Made by a program: the position numbers and the translations under genes
Assembly: GCF_019112545.1 (NCBI RefSeq)
Contig: NW_025064897.1
Coordinates: 731,917 to 795,916 of the forward strand
DNA: 64,000 bases
DNA from: Guyanagaster necrorhizus
Lineage: Eukaryota > Basidiomycota > Agaricomycetes > Agaricales > Physalacriaceae
Direction of reading: 5' to 3'
Notes under the pieces: model-generated
Told to the model about the DNA's origin: nothing
The model's input: only the letters and a program-made list of their open reading frames with translations
Database searches by the model: none
Shown here: piece by piece, positions 11,575 through 22,365 of the stretch
Position numbering within the stretch: the stretch's first letter is position 1
Layout: the number at the start of each line of letters is the position of its first letter

Positions 11575-13745
11575 ATGTCGCAGCCTATTGGTCCTGATTT
11601 TCCAGTATCCCAGCTTCCCAGTATCGCTGAATGCTCTCATTTCTTTAGCTCTTCTATCCGTCTACGACAAAACGGATCTGCTCGAGCTTGCTCAAGGGCT
11701 CAATGCTGCCGGAGTTCGTCTGCTCGGGTCTGGAGGGACAGCGAAGAAGATCAGAGATGCTGGGATTGCCATTGAGTGCGCATTCTTATCATTTTTGGTG
11801 CTAAAGGAAACTAAGAAACTGTAGAGACGTTTCTGACATTACGAAAGCACCTGAAATGCTAGGCGGAAGGGTTAAAACACTTCATCCGGCTGTCCATGGA
11901 GGTATCTACGAAGATCCCACGCCTTGCTGTCATACTAAAGTCAATCCGCAGGTATCCTCGCACGAAACATTCCCTCCGATGAAAAAGATCTCACCGCCCA
12001 AGGCATCTCACTTATCTCCGTTGTCGTCTGCAACCTCTACCCCTTCTCTTCTACCATCGCCCAGCCAGACTGCACCCTTGCAAACGCCGTAGAGGAGATC
12101 GACATCGGCGGCGTCACCCTTCTTCGTGCAGCTGCCAAGAACCATGAACGAGTTTCAGTTCTCTCTGACCCAAAGGACTATGCCGAGTTTTTGCAGGCGT
12201 GGAAGGACGGCAAGGGTGACGTCGGACAAGCTTTCCGGAGCAAGCTGGCGTTGAAGGCTTTTGAGATGACGGCAAAGTACGACGAGGCCATTAGTGGGTA
12301 TTTCCGTGAGCAGTATGCTTCTGGAGACCTACCTAAAGAGAAGCTCGCGGGTGCCGTCCAGAGGATTCCCCTTCGCTATGGTGCGAATCCCCACCAAAAG
12401 CCGGCTCAGGCCTTCGTAACCGAGGGAACGTTGCCGTTTAAAGGTGATTTGGGGTTTTCTTGGTGTTTGTTTTTCGCTAATGTGTGAAACGTGTAGCACT
12501 ATGCGGATCTCCGGGATACATTAATCTCCTGGACGCGTTAAATTCCTACGCGCTGGTGAAGGAACTCCAGCAAGCCCTGAACCTCCCAGCGGCTGCGTCT
12601 TTCAAGCATGTCTCTCCTGCCGGCGCTGCTGTTGGGATTGAACTGAGTGAGACTGAAAAGAGCGTTTATGGTGTTGATGATTTAAAGGTTCCTCTCACCC
12701 CTCTCGCCTCTGCTTATGCCCGCGCTAGAGGTGAGATGAATTAACAAGTGCGAAGTCATCGTTATTGATCACAACCGTACAGGTGCCGACAGGATGTCAT
12801 CATTCGGAGACTTTATCGCTCTCTCTGCACCTTGCGATCTCGCGACGGCCAAAATAATTTCACGCGAAGTTTCCGACGGTATCATAGCTCCAGGATATAC
12901 TCCCGAAGCCCTGGAAGTTCTCTCCAAAAAGAAGGGCGGTAAATACTGTGTCCTTGAGGTTTGTCTCCTCTTCCCTCCTAAGACCTGCCTTGTCAAACTC
13001 AAATCCTACGCAGATTGATCCCAGCTATGAACCACCCGAAGTAGAGACCAAGCAAGTATTCGGTATTAGCCTTCAACAGAGACGCAACAACTGCAAAATC
13101 GATTCCAAGCTGTTCGAAAATATTGTCACGAAAAGCGAGGAGGTTTGTTGGCGCTCCTACTCCCGCTCATTCACCTAATAATATCCTCAACAGCTTCCTT
13201 CCTCAGCCGTTACCGACCTGATCGTCGCGACTCTCGCACTTAAATACACCCAATCGAACAGTGTCGCGTACGCTCTTCATGGTGCCATCATCGGCCTGGG
13301 CGCGGGCCAGCAGTCCCGTATCCACTGCACCCGTTTGGCTGGTGGGAAAGCCGATTTGTGGTGGCTCCGACACCACCCCCGAGTTCTCTCCCTCCCGTTC
13401 AGGAAGGGCGTAAAACGCGCCGAAAAGGCCAACGCTATCGACCTCTTCGTCGCTGGTGAGGTTCTTGAGGGTGGCGAGAAGGAGCAGTGGGAGAGTCTGT
13501 TCGAAGGCAAGGTGGAGGCTCTCACTGATGCTGAGAAGAAGGAATGGGCTGCCAAGTTGGATGGGGTGGCTTGTTCAAGTGACGCGTTCTTCCCTTTCCC
13601 CGATAATGTGCATCGGGCGAAGAAGAGTGGAGTAAGATATCTAGCGGCACCCAGTGGAAGTGTTATGGATGAGGAATGCATCAAAGCGGCAGACGAGCAT
13701 GGCCTTGTCTTTGCTCATACATCATTGCGGCTGTTCCACCATTAA
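11575..13745 (+). CDS. ADE17: bifunctional AICAR transformylase/IMP cyclohydrolase
   Basis: Eight exons: 11575..11590, 11649..11775, 11825..11901, 11952..12443, 12497..12730, 12783..12958, 13014..13142 and 13194..13745; introns 49-58 bp; 600 residues, matching the usual 590-600. The N-terminus [18 protein letters not shown] only appears when the 16-nt first exon is spliced. The IMP cyclohydrolase part has GSGGTAKKI and [15 protein letters not shown]. The transformylase part has [24 protein letters not shown] (catalytic K-H pair) and [19 protein letters not shown]. The enzyme carries out the last two steps of de novo purine synthesis in the cytosol: formylation of AICAR with 10-formyl-THF, then ring closure to IMP. 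It converges on the HD-domain gene. Confidence 0.96.
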
Positions 13746-13838
13746 AAATGGGCATTAATGAAACACGAGGGGAGTTGCAGTAGTTAATACAAGTGTATTG
13801 GTAGTTAAATAGTGATTTGGGGTCGAGCATCTGTGACA

Positions 13839-14986
13839 TCATAGTAGGCTGTTAAAAGCTGGTTGCTGCGGTTCGATGGCTTTCCATAGTTCCTTTCGCT
13901 CCTTCAGTAAATCCCCACTCCACTCGCGGACCTCGGGGTGTCGTACTTTGGGAAGGCTTGTATCGAAGAATGTTTGTAGATTTCTGGCAGTGTACGTTCG
14001 TTCGTATTCAAAGGCTGTCAAATAAATCTGAGCCTCGGGAAAGTGAAGGGGTTTAAGATTTCTTCTACCTTGAGAGGCCAGCTCAAAGCGGTCTAGGTCT
14101 GAAGGACAGGTAAGAAAAGGAAAACACATATCTAAAATTCGGTGCACCTTTGACGAATCGTGCTTCCGGTGTTTTCCCATCTTCATATTCCTGAGGACAT
14201 CGATTTGGTAAACGGGAAAGCATACTAGGAGAAACCCATGAATCAAACCTTCCACAAGGCTTCTATCCTTTGGGCAGCTGGACTATTATGTAGCATTTCA
14301 TGTATGAAATTATGCATTGCTTCCTGAAACACGGGGACCCGAATAAGCCCGTCTGCCTAACGATCATGAATCATCCGTACCTCTTCAAGCCGCAGTTTCT
14401 CTGCTCTGCTGATCCCTTCCCGAGGAGTGATATCGCCGACTGAGACCACAAAGTTCAGTTACAAGTGGCCGTCGTTGACGGACTACTAGGCTTACCCTGT
14501 GCCTCCGCGAGGTCATGAACGACACACATCATCACACATCTATTCCTCTCTAGTCAGTCGAGATCCGGACCTGCGACACCACGGCTGCATACTTTGGTAT
14601 ATCTAGTTTTTCATCCGAGGTGCACATAGCGAGAACTGCCATTCTATACATGTGGTCGGAGATGCTAGAGAAGGAGGCCAGCAAGAGATGAGCATCGGTA
14701 TGACGAGGTAGATGAACTGGCGTTCTACCTTTCTGGCCTGTCAATCTATCGCAAAAATTCAGTTCACTCTTCGTCTGCAAAATAGAGAGAGAGAGTCGCA
14801 CTCCGTAATCAATCCATCCCGTTCGTTTTTGCGTCTAGGTATCGGTATGGAAATCTTTTTTCTACGACATTACAGGTAGAGTCATACCTTCAGCCGTTCA
14901 AGAATATGAAAGAAAGCAAGTCTGTCCCCAGAATCGTCCCCAGATGAAGTATAAAGAGGCGGGAAGACGCGTTTTGATGAGGACAT
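13839..14986 (-). CDS. HD-domain 5'-nucleotidase, HDDC2/YGK1 family
   Basis: Ten minus-strand exons: 14888..14986, 14802..14834, 14729..14745 (17 nt), 14593..14664, 14496..14539, 14381..14439, 14249..14323, 14148..14190, 14069..14098 and 13839..14014; 215 residues. Joined, it reads LAFFHILERLKTQKRTGW, then RPESISDHMYRMAVLAM, VVHDLAEAQVGDITPREGIS and KDLDRFELASQ: the H...HD...D metal site of the HDDC2/YGK1 proteins, which remove phosphate from deoxynucleoside 5'-monophosphates. Without the 17-nt exon the I-D-R-P-E-S segment is missing. All ten junctions keep frame and the introns are 49-64 bp, so the model is internally well constrained. Ten exons in about 1.1 kb makes this one of the most fragmented genes here. 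Confidence 0.92.
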
Positions 14987-15318
14987 CGTCGTTGTATGGG
15001 AAGAAGGTATTGGGTTCCTAAATAGAAGAAGCTATTACAGATGTACGCATGCTTGCTTCAAGTTGATCAAGTTGATCCTTCCGTATCTTGCCCGGGTAAC
15101 CAAGTACTAGTGGTTTGTTACCTGGTTCTTTGCCGCGGACTTCTTACACATACTTTGGGTACCGGGTAACACATTCGGTCCTAGCATTCCTTGTCCTACT
15201 ACATGCTACATGGTCCGTATGTCGATGATAAAGAAAAGGTCTGTACCACCAATCAATGATAGTAAAAGGTATATATCAATGAGGCGCAGTCAATAGCTTA
15301 AATCCCTCCAAATCGCAT
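14987..15318. promoter_or_regulatory. spacer with CCGGGTAAC-type repeats
   Basis: Upstream of the HD-domain gene and downstream of the repeat-protein gene. Contains CCGGGTAAC at 15092-15100 and 15162-15170 and an inverted relative, GTTACCTGG, at 15116-15124. Could be binding sites for a regulator of the HD-domain gene; no known factor is assigned. Confidence 0.35.
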
Positions 15319-17004
15319 TCAGAGATCGAGACCATCATCGAGTATCAGACGGTTGATGAGTCCACGGCGACCAAATCCCCTAAGGAGACGAGCTGTCATC
15401 AACAAAAATACGCAGATAAGCCAGATGGTCGACAAACCTGTTCTTCAGATCCTCGAGCAAATTTGAAATCACAGCATTAACATCACTCTCGTCCTTCTGC
15501 GTGTAGGAACAAAGTTAGAAATATATCAGACTCAATACAAGATTGCATACCGTTCCAGAAGTCTTCTTTTTTGATGAAGTAGATGTTGTAGACGTCGCAG
15601 CTGAGTTATCGGCGGCAGCTGTGGCCGTAGCATCGGCATCTACAGTAGCACTGGCGTCTGCAGTCGCACTGACAGCCGCATCAGTAGCAGCAGCCGCGGC
15701 GTCGGTAGCAGCGCTGACGTCGGTAGCATCGGCATCTGTGGCAGCAGTTGCATTTACACTGGTCGCGGCCGTCGCATCGGTGGCAGCACAGTTATTAGCA
15801 GTCACGGTCTAACAATAACGAATCAACAACTTTCCAGGAATACTTTCAACATCAGAAATGCACGAACAAGTGTGACAGTAGAAACAGCAGCAGCTGCGTC
15901 CGTAGAATTGCTGGAGGCGTCGGCCTGGTACTCATCAGACACGACAATAATAACCTGGATGTGCAAACTTACCGTTGTCACAGTCGCATTAGCGGCAGTA
16001 TCGGTAGTCGCAGCCTTGAGAATGTTTACTTGAGTAACTAGAAAAGTGACAAAGAGAATGTCTTACGCTGTCTGTAGCATTAGCAGCATTATTCACGGTA
16101 TGTTTCTTATGGGCCTTATCACTAATATCAGGAGTACCATCCCGAACCTGAAAGCATATTCAGCAAATGCGTCCCACTGCCTTGTAACAACACGCACGGG
16201 GTGTTTCTTATGGGCCTTTTCAATAATACCAGTGATACCATCCCGAACCTAAAAGCATATTCACCGAATGCGTCTCACTGCCTTGTAACAACACGTACGG
16301 GGTGTTTCTTATGGGCCTTTTCAATAATACCAGGAGTACCATCCCGAACCTGAAAGCATATTCAGNNNNNNNNNNCGTCTCACTGCCTTGTAACAACACG
16401 TACGGGGTGTTTCTTATGGGCCTTTTCAATAATACCAGGAGTACCATCCCGAACCTGAAAGCATATTCAGTAAATGCGTCCCTGTGCCTTGTAACAACAC
16501 GTACGGGGTGCTTCTTATGGGCCTTCTCACTAATACCAATGGTACCATCCCGAACCTAAAAGCATATTCAGCAAATGCGTCTCACTGCCTTGTAACAACA
16601 CGCACGGGGTGTTTCTTGTGGGCCTTTTCAATAATACCAGTGGTACCATCCCGACCCTAAAAACATATTCAGTAAATGCGTCCCTGTGCCTTGTAACAAC
16701 ACGCACGGTGTGTTTCTTATGGGCCTTATCACTAATATCAGGAGTACCGTCCCGACCCTAAAAGCATATTCAGCAAATGCGTCCCACTGCCTTATAACAA
16801 CACGCACGGGGTGTTTCTTATGGGCCTTATCACTAATACCAGGAGTACTATCCCGAATCTAAAAGCATATTCAGCAAATGCGTCCCACTGCCTTGTCACA
16901 ACACACACCATGACAGAATCCGAAAACTGCATCCCGTACGGAGCAGCACTAGCGGATGTAGCCAAGCAGGCAAAGATGGCGAGCAGAGCAAATGTGAACT
17001 GCAT
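15319..17004 (-). CDS. secreted repeat protein: eight 17-residue modules, each its own exon
   Basis: Fourteen minus-strand exons: 16909..17004; repeat exons 16808..16858, 16707..16757, 16606..16656, 16505..16555, 16404..16454, 16299..16349, 16198..16248 and 16067..16147 (last one with a tail); then 15973..16014, 15868..15924, 15551..15808, 15438..15496 and 15319..15379. Result: 336 residues. The start is a clear signal peptide (MQFTFALLAIFACLATSASA). Residues 33-168 are eight copies of VRDGTPGIIEKAHKKHP or close variants (positions 1, 4-10 and 17 vary; R-D and K-A-H-K-K-H do not). Residues 169-297 are Ala/Thr/Asp/Ser-rich. The end is GFGRRGLINRLILDDGLDL. All repeat exons are 51 nt, phase 0. 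The K-K pairs could be Kex2 sites, giving repeated peptides. No homologue recognised; splicing is inferred from sequence, and the last intron (15380..15437) is the least certain. Confidence 0.7.
16097..16908 (-). repeat. 101-bp tandem array (50-nt intron + 51-nt exon, eight units)
   Basis: The block beginning with the plus-strand word GTTTCTTAT or a close variant recurs at 16102, 16203, 16304, 16409, 16510, 16611, 16712 and 16813, a strict 101-bp period except for the unit holding Ns (105). On the coding strand each unit is an intron starting GTRCGTGTTGTTACAAGGCA and ending in TGCTGAATATGCTTTTAG or TTTCAG, followed by a 51-nt exon. The units are about 90 percent alike by eye. Confidence 0.92.
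16366..16375. other. assembly gap of 10 N inside the array
   Basis: Ten Ns replace what the other units show as six bases, so this unit is 105 instead of 101 bp. The gap lies in an intron of the repeat-protein gene; a fixed-size N run here may hide further whole units. Confidence 0.95.
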
Positions 17005-18016
17005 TCTGAAAGACCACAGTTGAAAAAATTGAAAGACAAAAACAGACAGAACAAGAGCGATGATGTAAAGGAGGTGCGCGCTGCGACGAATATGTGGTCT
17101 GCACAGACAAATGAAGTGGACAAAGGAGAGTCAAAGACGAAAGGAAGTAAAAGGTCGGTCACAGATCGACAAGAAGAATTGGCAGTGAGGTAGGAGACCA
17201 AGAGCCTTGGTACTTCTGAATGGTTTCCAATGCTTTATATCGCTTCGGAGTAATATTGTGGAGACCTCTTTCCCACGAAAAGACTATATTGAGATGCAAC
17301 TCCCAAACTTTTCTCATCGAATACAGTACTGTCCGGGTCGTAGCAGAACAGGGTGCTGATGTTCTGATAACTTTTCCTTTACGACAGGTTGTATTCCCTT
17401 CGCAACACTGGAGTTACTGGAGCATCGGTCGTTAACAGAAAAGTTTGGAGAGTGAGAATCCATACATACATCATCACAATCATCACATCTTGGTCGGGGT
17501 CTCCAGAGAGATGATTCAGCTTCTGCAAAATTAGCACAGACTTTCGTGATACCACGTCACCACGTACCTGGTTGGAATAACAGCTTCCGACGACATACAT
17601 TTTCTGGTGATCAACATCGATTGGAGACGGCTCCTAACCCTAAATATGATATAGACAAGAGGGATTGATGTGGATGCGGGGAGCTCGGGTCGCCATTTGG
17701 TCGAACGTATTTGTATTAAAGCACTTTGAGGGTTCTTCTAAAAAAAGAGAAGAATTAGCGTTTCTCACGAGACGGAGGTTTGTTGCGCAGGATTGAACGA
17801 GGGACCAGGCCCTTTCACACTTGTTTGTGAGAATTATTGTAGATTATTCTACCGTTCTTCCTGCAGTGCAAACCAAAGGAACAAGGGAAACAGCGAAGAA
17901 AATTTGAGATTAAGATAGCAGTTTGGGCCCTAGTGGTACAACATGAGTAGAGGCCAGGCCTTTGTCTGATAGAGGCTTTAGTCGTGGTATACGCTACAAA
18001 GGAAAAGCTCACATGC
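17005..18016. other. intergenic, promoter side of the repeat-protein gene
   Basis: About 1 kb with no recognisable gene. On the minus strand a TATAAAG element (about 17228-17234) lies upstream of the repeat-protein ATG at 17004 and may be its TATA box. Confidence 0.4.
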
Positions 18017-19668
18017 CTAGACTTCTTCGATTTTATTATCCTCGTCGTCATCATCATCTTCGATATGCGCGTTGGCAAGATCTTCTGACACTTTCTCCAC
18101 TTGCTCGGGAGGCTCATCACGTTTTAGAAGATTAACGAGTCTCTCTATATGTTCAGAAATCTGCCCATTTTAGCATGAGAACGCGATTTAGGGACAAGCA
18201 AAGGCCAGTTACCTTGTCGACAGTCTCATTTTCATGTGTAGCTCTTATGATCTCATAGACGCCATGGCCACGCAGGTAGTCGCGTCCCCAACGTGTGTGG
18301 CAGAAAATGAGCAACGTCTCGACATGCGCTAACCTGATTACTTGATCGGGTTCCCTGGTTTTGTCTGAAGATAGAAACTGTAGAGCTTCCGGTAGTTTCT
18401 CTTGGTCCTGACGAACATAAATATCAGATATATTCTGGGAGATGAGAGAGAGGGACAAACCTCCAAGTCAAATTCTTCAGGACCTGCCAGAGGTAGAAGC
18501 AAGTATGGCAGAACGTCAATGCCTGGCGCCTCAATGGTCGAGGGTGGAACAGCTACGAGAGTATTCTCGAGTGTGAGCATAGCACAATGACCCGCTGAAT
18601 GGAATGAACAATTCCTGATAACCATGGTCAGAAAAAGTTGACCGAACAACGCTGAATCGTTACTTTATTGTATTGGCAACCCCACCTCTTCGAATAGTGT
18701 CCTTGTGCTCAGTAAAGGTCACCAGTTTGGCTAAAGGATATTCAATTGCGTCGTTCGGTATCAAAAAATTGGCTGGTCTTGGGGTAAAGAAGAAACTACG
18801 GCCACCCGATGACTTGAAAACAGCATGAGAATAACAGGTTTTCTTGTGTAGTAGGTCACTCACCGATGCAATATTGGCGAAAACGCTGGCTAGGAAATGG
18901 AGCTCGCTCTTGCGCAAGTGTTTTGAAGGATCTTCTGTTTGTTTCAACTGTGCGCCTTGAACGAAAGCATCTAGTAAAAATGGTAATGCGAGAACATCGC
19001 TCGCTTTGCCAGAAGGGTATGGCACCGGAGCAGGACACGATCCACTCCGTGACTGAGTGGGATAGAATGAATTTTTGACTTTTGGATCCGAAATCACGTT
19101 CACGGTCATAGATATAATCAATGAGCATGCCACGGAAGAAGCTGTTAGGTTTGACAGTAACATTGACGCTAGGTCCGCTAGAATGGCGTCTGGATTCTTC
19201 GGTCTTGCATCAACGACAGGACAAATGAGAATTCGGGACTGACTTACTATGATATAGGAAACTATGAAGTTCATAAAATTAGCATCCGACAACATCTGAA
19301 CAACCAAAGGCGAGTCGGTCAAGTTCACGAGCGCTTTGAATGCGTCATGAGCTACGGCCTCACTGATTATATCAGAGATCTAGTCGGGCTACTGGAACAG
19401 ACAAACTCACCAGCTGGTCACGACAGAGAAGCTTCAAGTCCTTGATTATTTCCGCCTCTTTAGACTTTTGAAGGCCGCCTGACTGTAGCCCAGATAGAAA
19501 GATATTTCTGTGCGGCGCATCCTTTGCTGTTTGCGGTAGAAGTGTTGAAAGCGCTAGGTGCCGTACTTGGGGATTCTTGTCACGCAGAAATGGAACAATC
19601 TAAGCCTAAAAATTAATGGAGCCACTGGTGAAGAGTACCAGACTCACCTCTCTTAGCTGTGCCTCCAT
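18017..19668 (-). CDS. HGH1: Hgh1, eEF2-specific folding factor
   Basis: Eight minus-strand exons: 19648..19668, 19407..19599, 19248..19351, 18864..19196, 18664..18812, 18461..18614, 18213..18407 and 18017..18160; 430 residues. Family signatures: VPFLRDKNPQVRHLAL at the start; SYIINPDAILADLASMLLSN across a 51-nt intron; FTEHKDTIRRGGVANTIKN; LPYLLLPLAGPEEFD; and TRWGRDYLRGHGVYEIIR. These are the DUF383 and DUF384 halves of Hgh1, an armadillo-like chaperone that with TRiC folds translation elongation factor 2. The C-terminus is acidic (EDDDDDEDN). Two introns are 51 nt and in frame, so unspliced reading looks open. The junction between exons 2 and 3 is uncertain (donor GTTTGT at 19406 chosen). 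Head to head with SPT20. Confidence 0.9.
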
Positions 19669-19896
19669 GATCGCGAACACCAAAAGCCAAAAATCTCGAT
19701 GACCGGATTTGGAAGCCTCGAAGCTTACAGAGAGCCGTACTCCCTTGCATCGTCTTTGTCAGCATCTTCATCTTGCACGGAGCGTCCGAGTTACTGCCGG
19801 GTCGCTTCTGCTGCTTGCTCGAGAAATAAGTGCGACTGGCTACAACGAGGGCCTTAAGAACTGCCCTCAATTAGACTGCAACGTGTGAGGGTCGAC
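19669..19896. promoter_or_regulatory. shared HGH1/SPT20 promoter region
   Basis: Only 228 bp separate the two start codons, which point away from each other, so this must carry both promoters. Confidence 0.5.
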
Positions 19897-22111
19897 ATGG
19901 CTATAACATGGTACAATCAGACTCGCCAGGTTGAGGTCGGTCCCTTTCGCATCTGTAGCGCCATTTGATACCAAAGGATTGCAGGAACTACTGGCAAAGA
20001 ATGAATCGAAGCCACCATCATTCACCATACACCTACATGCGGAACATTGGGTTCTCAATAATGGATCCAAGTTTCTCTACAACAATTACGCTGCGGTTCG
20101 TTCATTTCTATGGCAAGGATAGTTACACTTACTTTGTACTATTCAGTCATTACTCGATGATATTCGAGCTCATCAACTGCCAGTAGATTTTCTAGATCTC
20201 TTTGACGCTTCTCCCAACATCCATTTCTATGATGGTGAGTGGCATAATATCCCTATTAATTGATGTTCAAAGTTCTTTATAGGGTGTTTGATTGCTGAGC
20301 TCCTGGACTATCGCCCTCAGAAGGTCAATGACCCGCCGCTAGAAAAGCCAGTACGAACGCGTACTGTCCTGCACCCTACGCCAGAATCGTTATGGGCAGA
20401 TACCTGCAAAATCGCTGCTGCTGCGAAGCAGCAGGAGGATCTTGTTATGACTGACAGGGACGCCTTGGAAATTGAATCCCGAATTCTAGTGAGCTAGCTC
20501 CTTTCCAACTGTTCTTCTCCGTGTCGCTGAAACACCAGCAACAGCTCGCCACTGCCCCACCTTTATGTCTTGATCCAGATCCCCACCTTACTCGCATGGT
20601 GAACCACATTGTCCGAGTATCGACTCCCACTGTGCCCGCCTCTCTGAAGCGCAAAGTATCCGCTATGGATCAGGAAGAAGATGAAACAGACAAGGCCCGC
20701 AGAGCCAAGATCATGCAATTCATGAATTCTAGAGCTACTCGTGTTCCCAGCGCAAAGTATGCGATTTATATCCTTAGTTCTGTACCTGTCTGACCCTTAT
20801 TCGTCCAGCCATCGCATACTGGATGCTATTCAGAGGTCAAAACAGGCCAAAGAATCCAAAGGCAGCACTACTCCCCAGCCCCAGCAGCCTCCCGTAACCG
20901 TCGCTCCCTCGGCTACTCAGTCTCCCGCGCCTTCTACTACCGACACCCCAGCACCCCAGCCCCTTCCTCCTCCAGCGGAGCAGGAGGATCCTGCGAAGTC
21001 GAAACCAAAGTCAAAGATAGAGCCTCCTCCTTCTCAAATAACCTTTGCCAAGCCAGCTATTCCGCACTCTGCGCCTGCCACCCATCAGTTCCATGCCCAA
21101 AATCAAACTACGAAAACATCCAACACGCCATCTCCCACGACCCGAACACCTCTGTCCTTTCCGGCGCAAGAAAGCGTGCCCAGAATATCTTCCCCTTCAA
21201 AACAACAACAGCCCTCGCACAACCAGTCTCCTCGCGTGCAACAGCAAGCGCCACAAGCTATACAGCCTGCTAAGGCCCCAACGCCTCGTCCCGTCACGTA
21301 TCAACCACCGATACAAAACCAAACTCAGTTTATCCACCAAAATCCTGCAGCCAATACTCGTGTCAATCATACCAAAGCAGCTGCTGCTGCGCACAACCAA
21401 AATGCAGTTTCCCTCGCTGCTGCTGCTGCTGCCGTACGCTCCGCAACGCCCGCGCAGCAACAGCAACATAACCCACCATTGCACCTAACGCCACAGCAGC
21501 AGCAGCATATGATACAACAGCATATGATGCAGCAGCGTATACACCAACAGAGGCAGCAGCAGAGCGGCCGTACATCTACAGCTCCCGCCGCTCAGGGCAA
21601 TGCAGTACATGGGACACCTGTACCCGCCCGAGCCACCCCCATGATTGCAAATCAGCGTATTGCATCTCGTTCACCCATGCCACCCCAACCTCAAGTGCAG
21701 GCTCAACAGGCCACCCCACAGATGGTGCACCCCCAGCAGCCCCAGATAAACTTCCAACAATACAACACCGCTGCTGCTGCGCAGTACCGCACTTTGGCTC
21801 ACCAGAACACATCATCACCCCGACCCCAGGCTACGAATGTCCCCAATCGCGCTTCTCAACCAAATGCAGATGCAAGTACACAGCAGCCGCAGCAAGCACA
21901 GATTCACTATGCCCCTCAGATGTACGGGTACACTCAGATGCCCCAAATGAATTATCGCATGCCGATGAATACTGCGTATTGGATGAATATGCGACCTGTG
22001 GTCAATGGGCAGATCCATGGGATGCAAGTGAACCAGCAGCAGCAACAACAGGCCCAACAAACTCAGCAGATGATGATGCAGATGAAGCCTCCGGCGAACA
22101 CTGGACGATAA
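19897..22111 (+). CDS. SPT20: SAGA complex subunit Spt20
   Basis: Six exons: 19897..19929, 19985..20095, 20147..20234, 20283..20488, 20539..20756 and 20809..22111; introns 48-55 bp; 652 residues. The first 230 residues are the Spt20 domain: FTIHLHAEHWVLNNGSKFL, LPVDFLDLFD, FYDGCLIAELLDYRP, RTVLHPTPESLWAD and PPLCLDPDPHLTRMVNHIV. Spt20 is a structural subunit of the SAGA coactivator that holds the complex together and helps TBP delivery. The last exon (about 430 residues) is Gln/Ala/Pro-rich with several poly-Gln and poly-Ala runs and many H and N residues, a disordered transactivation-like tail. The start used gives MAITWYNQTRQELLAKNES, which fits the family; the first intron removes a frame that otherwise stops. 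Confidence 0.92.
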
Positions 22112-22365
22112 AGACTTACACCGAACAGTTGCTTATTTTACTGTCGTAATTTATAGATCGTGGATTGTATGAGGGGTGTATCACTGTATCAGTACCACAG
22201 AATAGGATTTATTCTCATCGGTTTCTCTAAGTTTCAACAAGAAAAGTACGGTATTTTTTGTCAACAACGATTCGGGCTGACCCGTCTTTCGCACTATCAC
22301 GGCCTTTCCACCTTGCCACACCACCGCCGTATTTTTCTCAGTCCTCCTGCAAGATTTTGGTCAAG

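Noticed and set aside
16097..16908. CRISPR array or plain non-coding minisatellite
   Set aside because: The host is a eukaryote, units are 101 bp without unique spacers, and every unit carries splice sites in phase with a signal-peptide exon.
21045..21575. Several frames inside the last SPT20 exon on both strands
   Set aside because: CAG/GCT-rich low-complexity coding sequence is open in many frames; only the Spt20 frame continues from the conserved domain.
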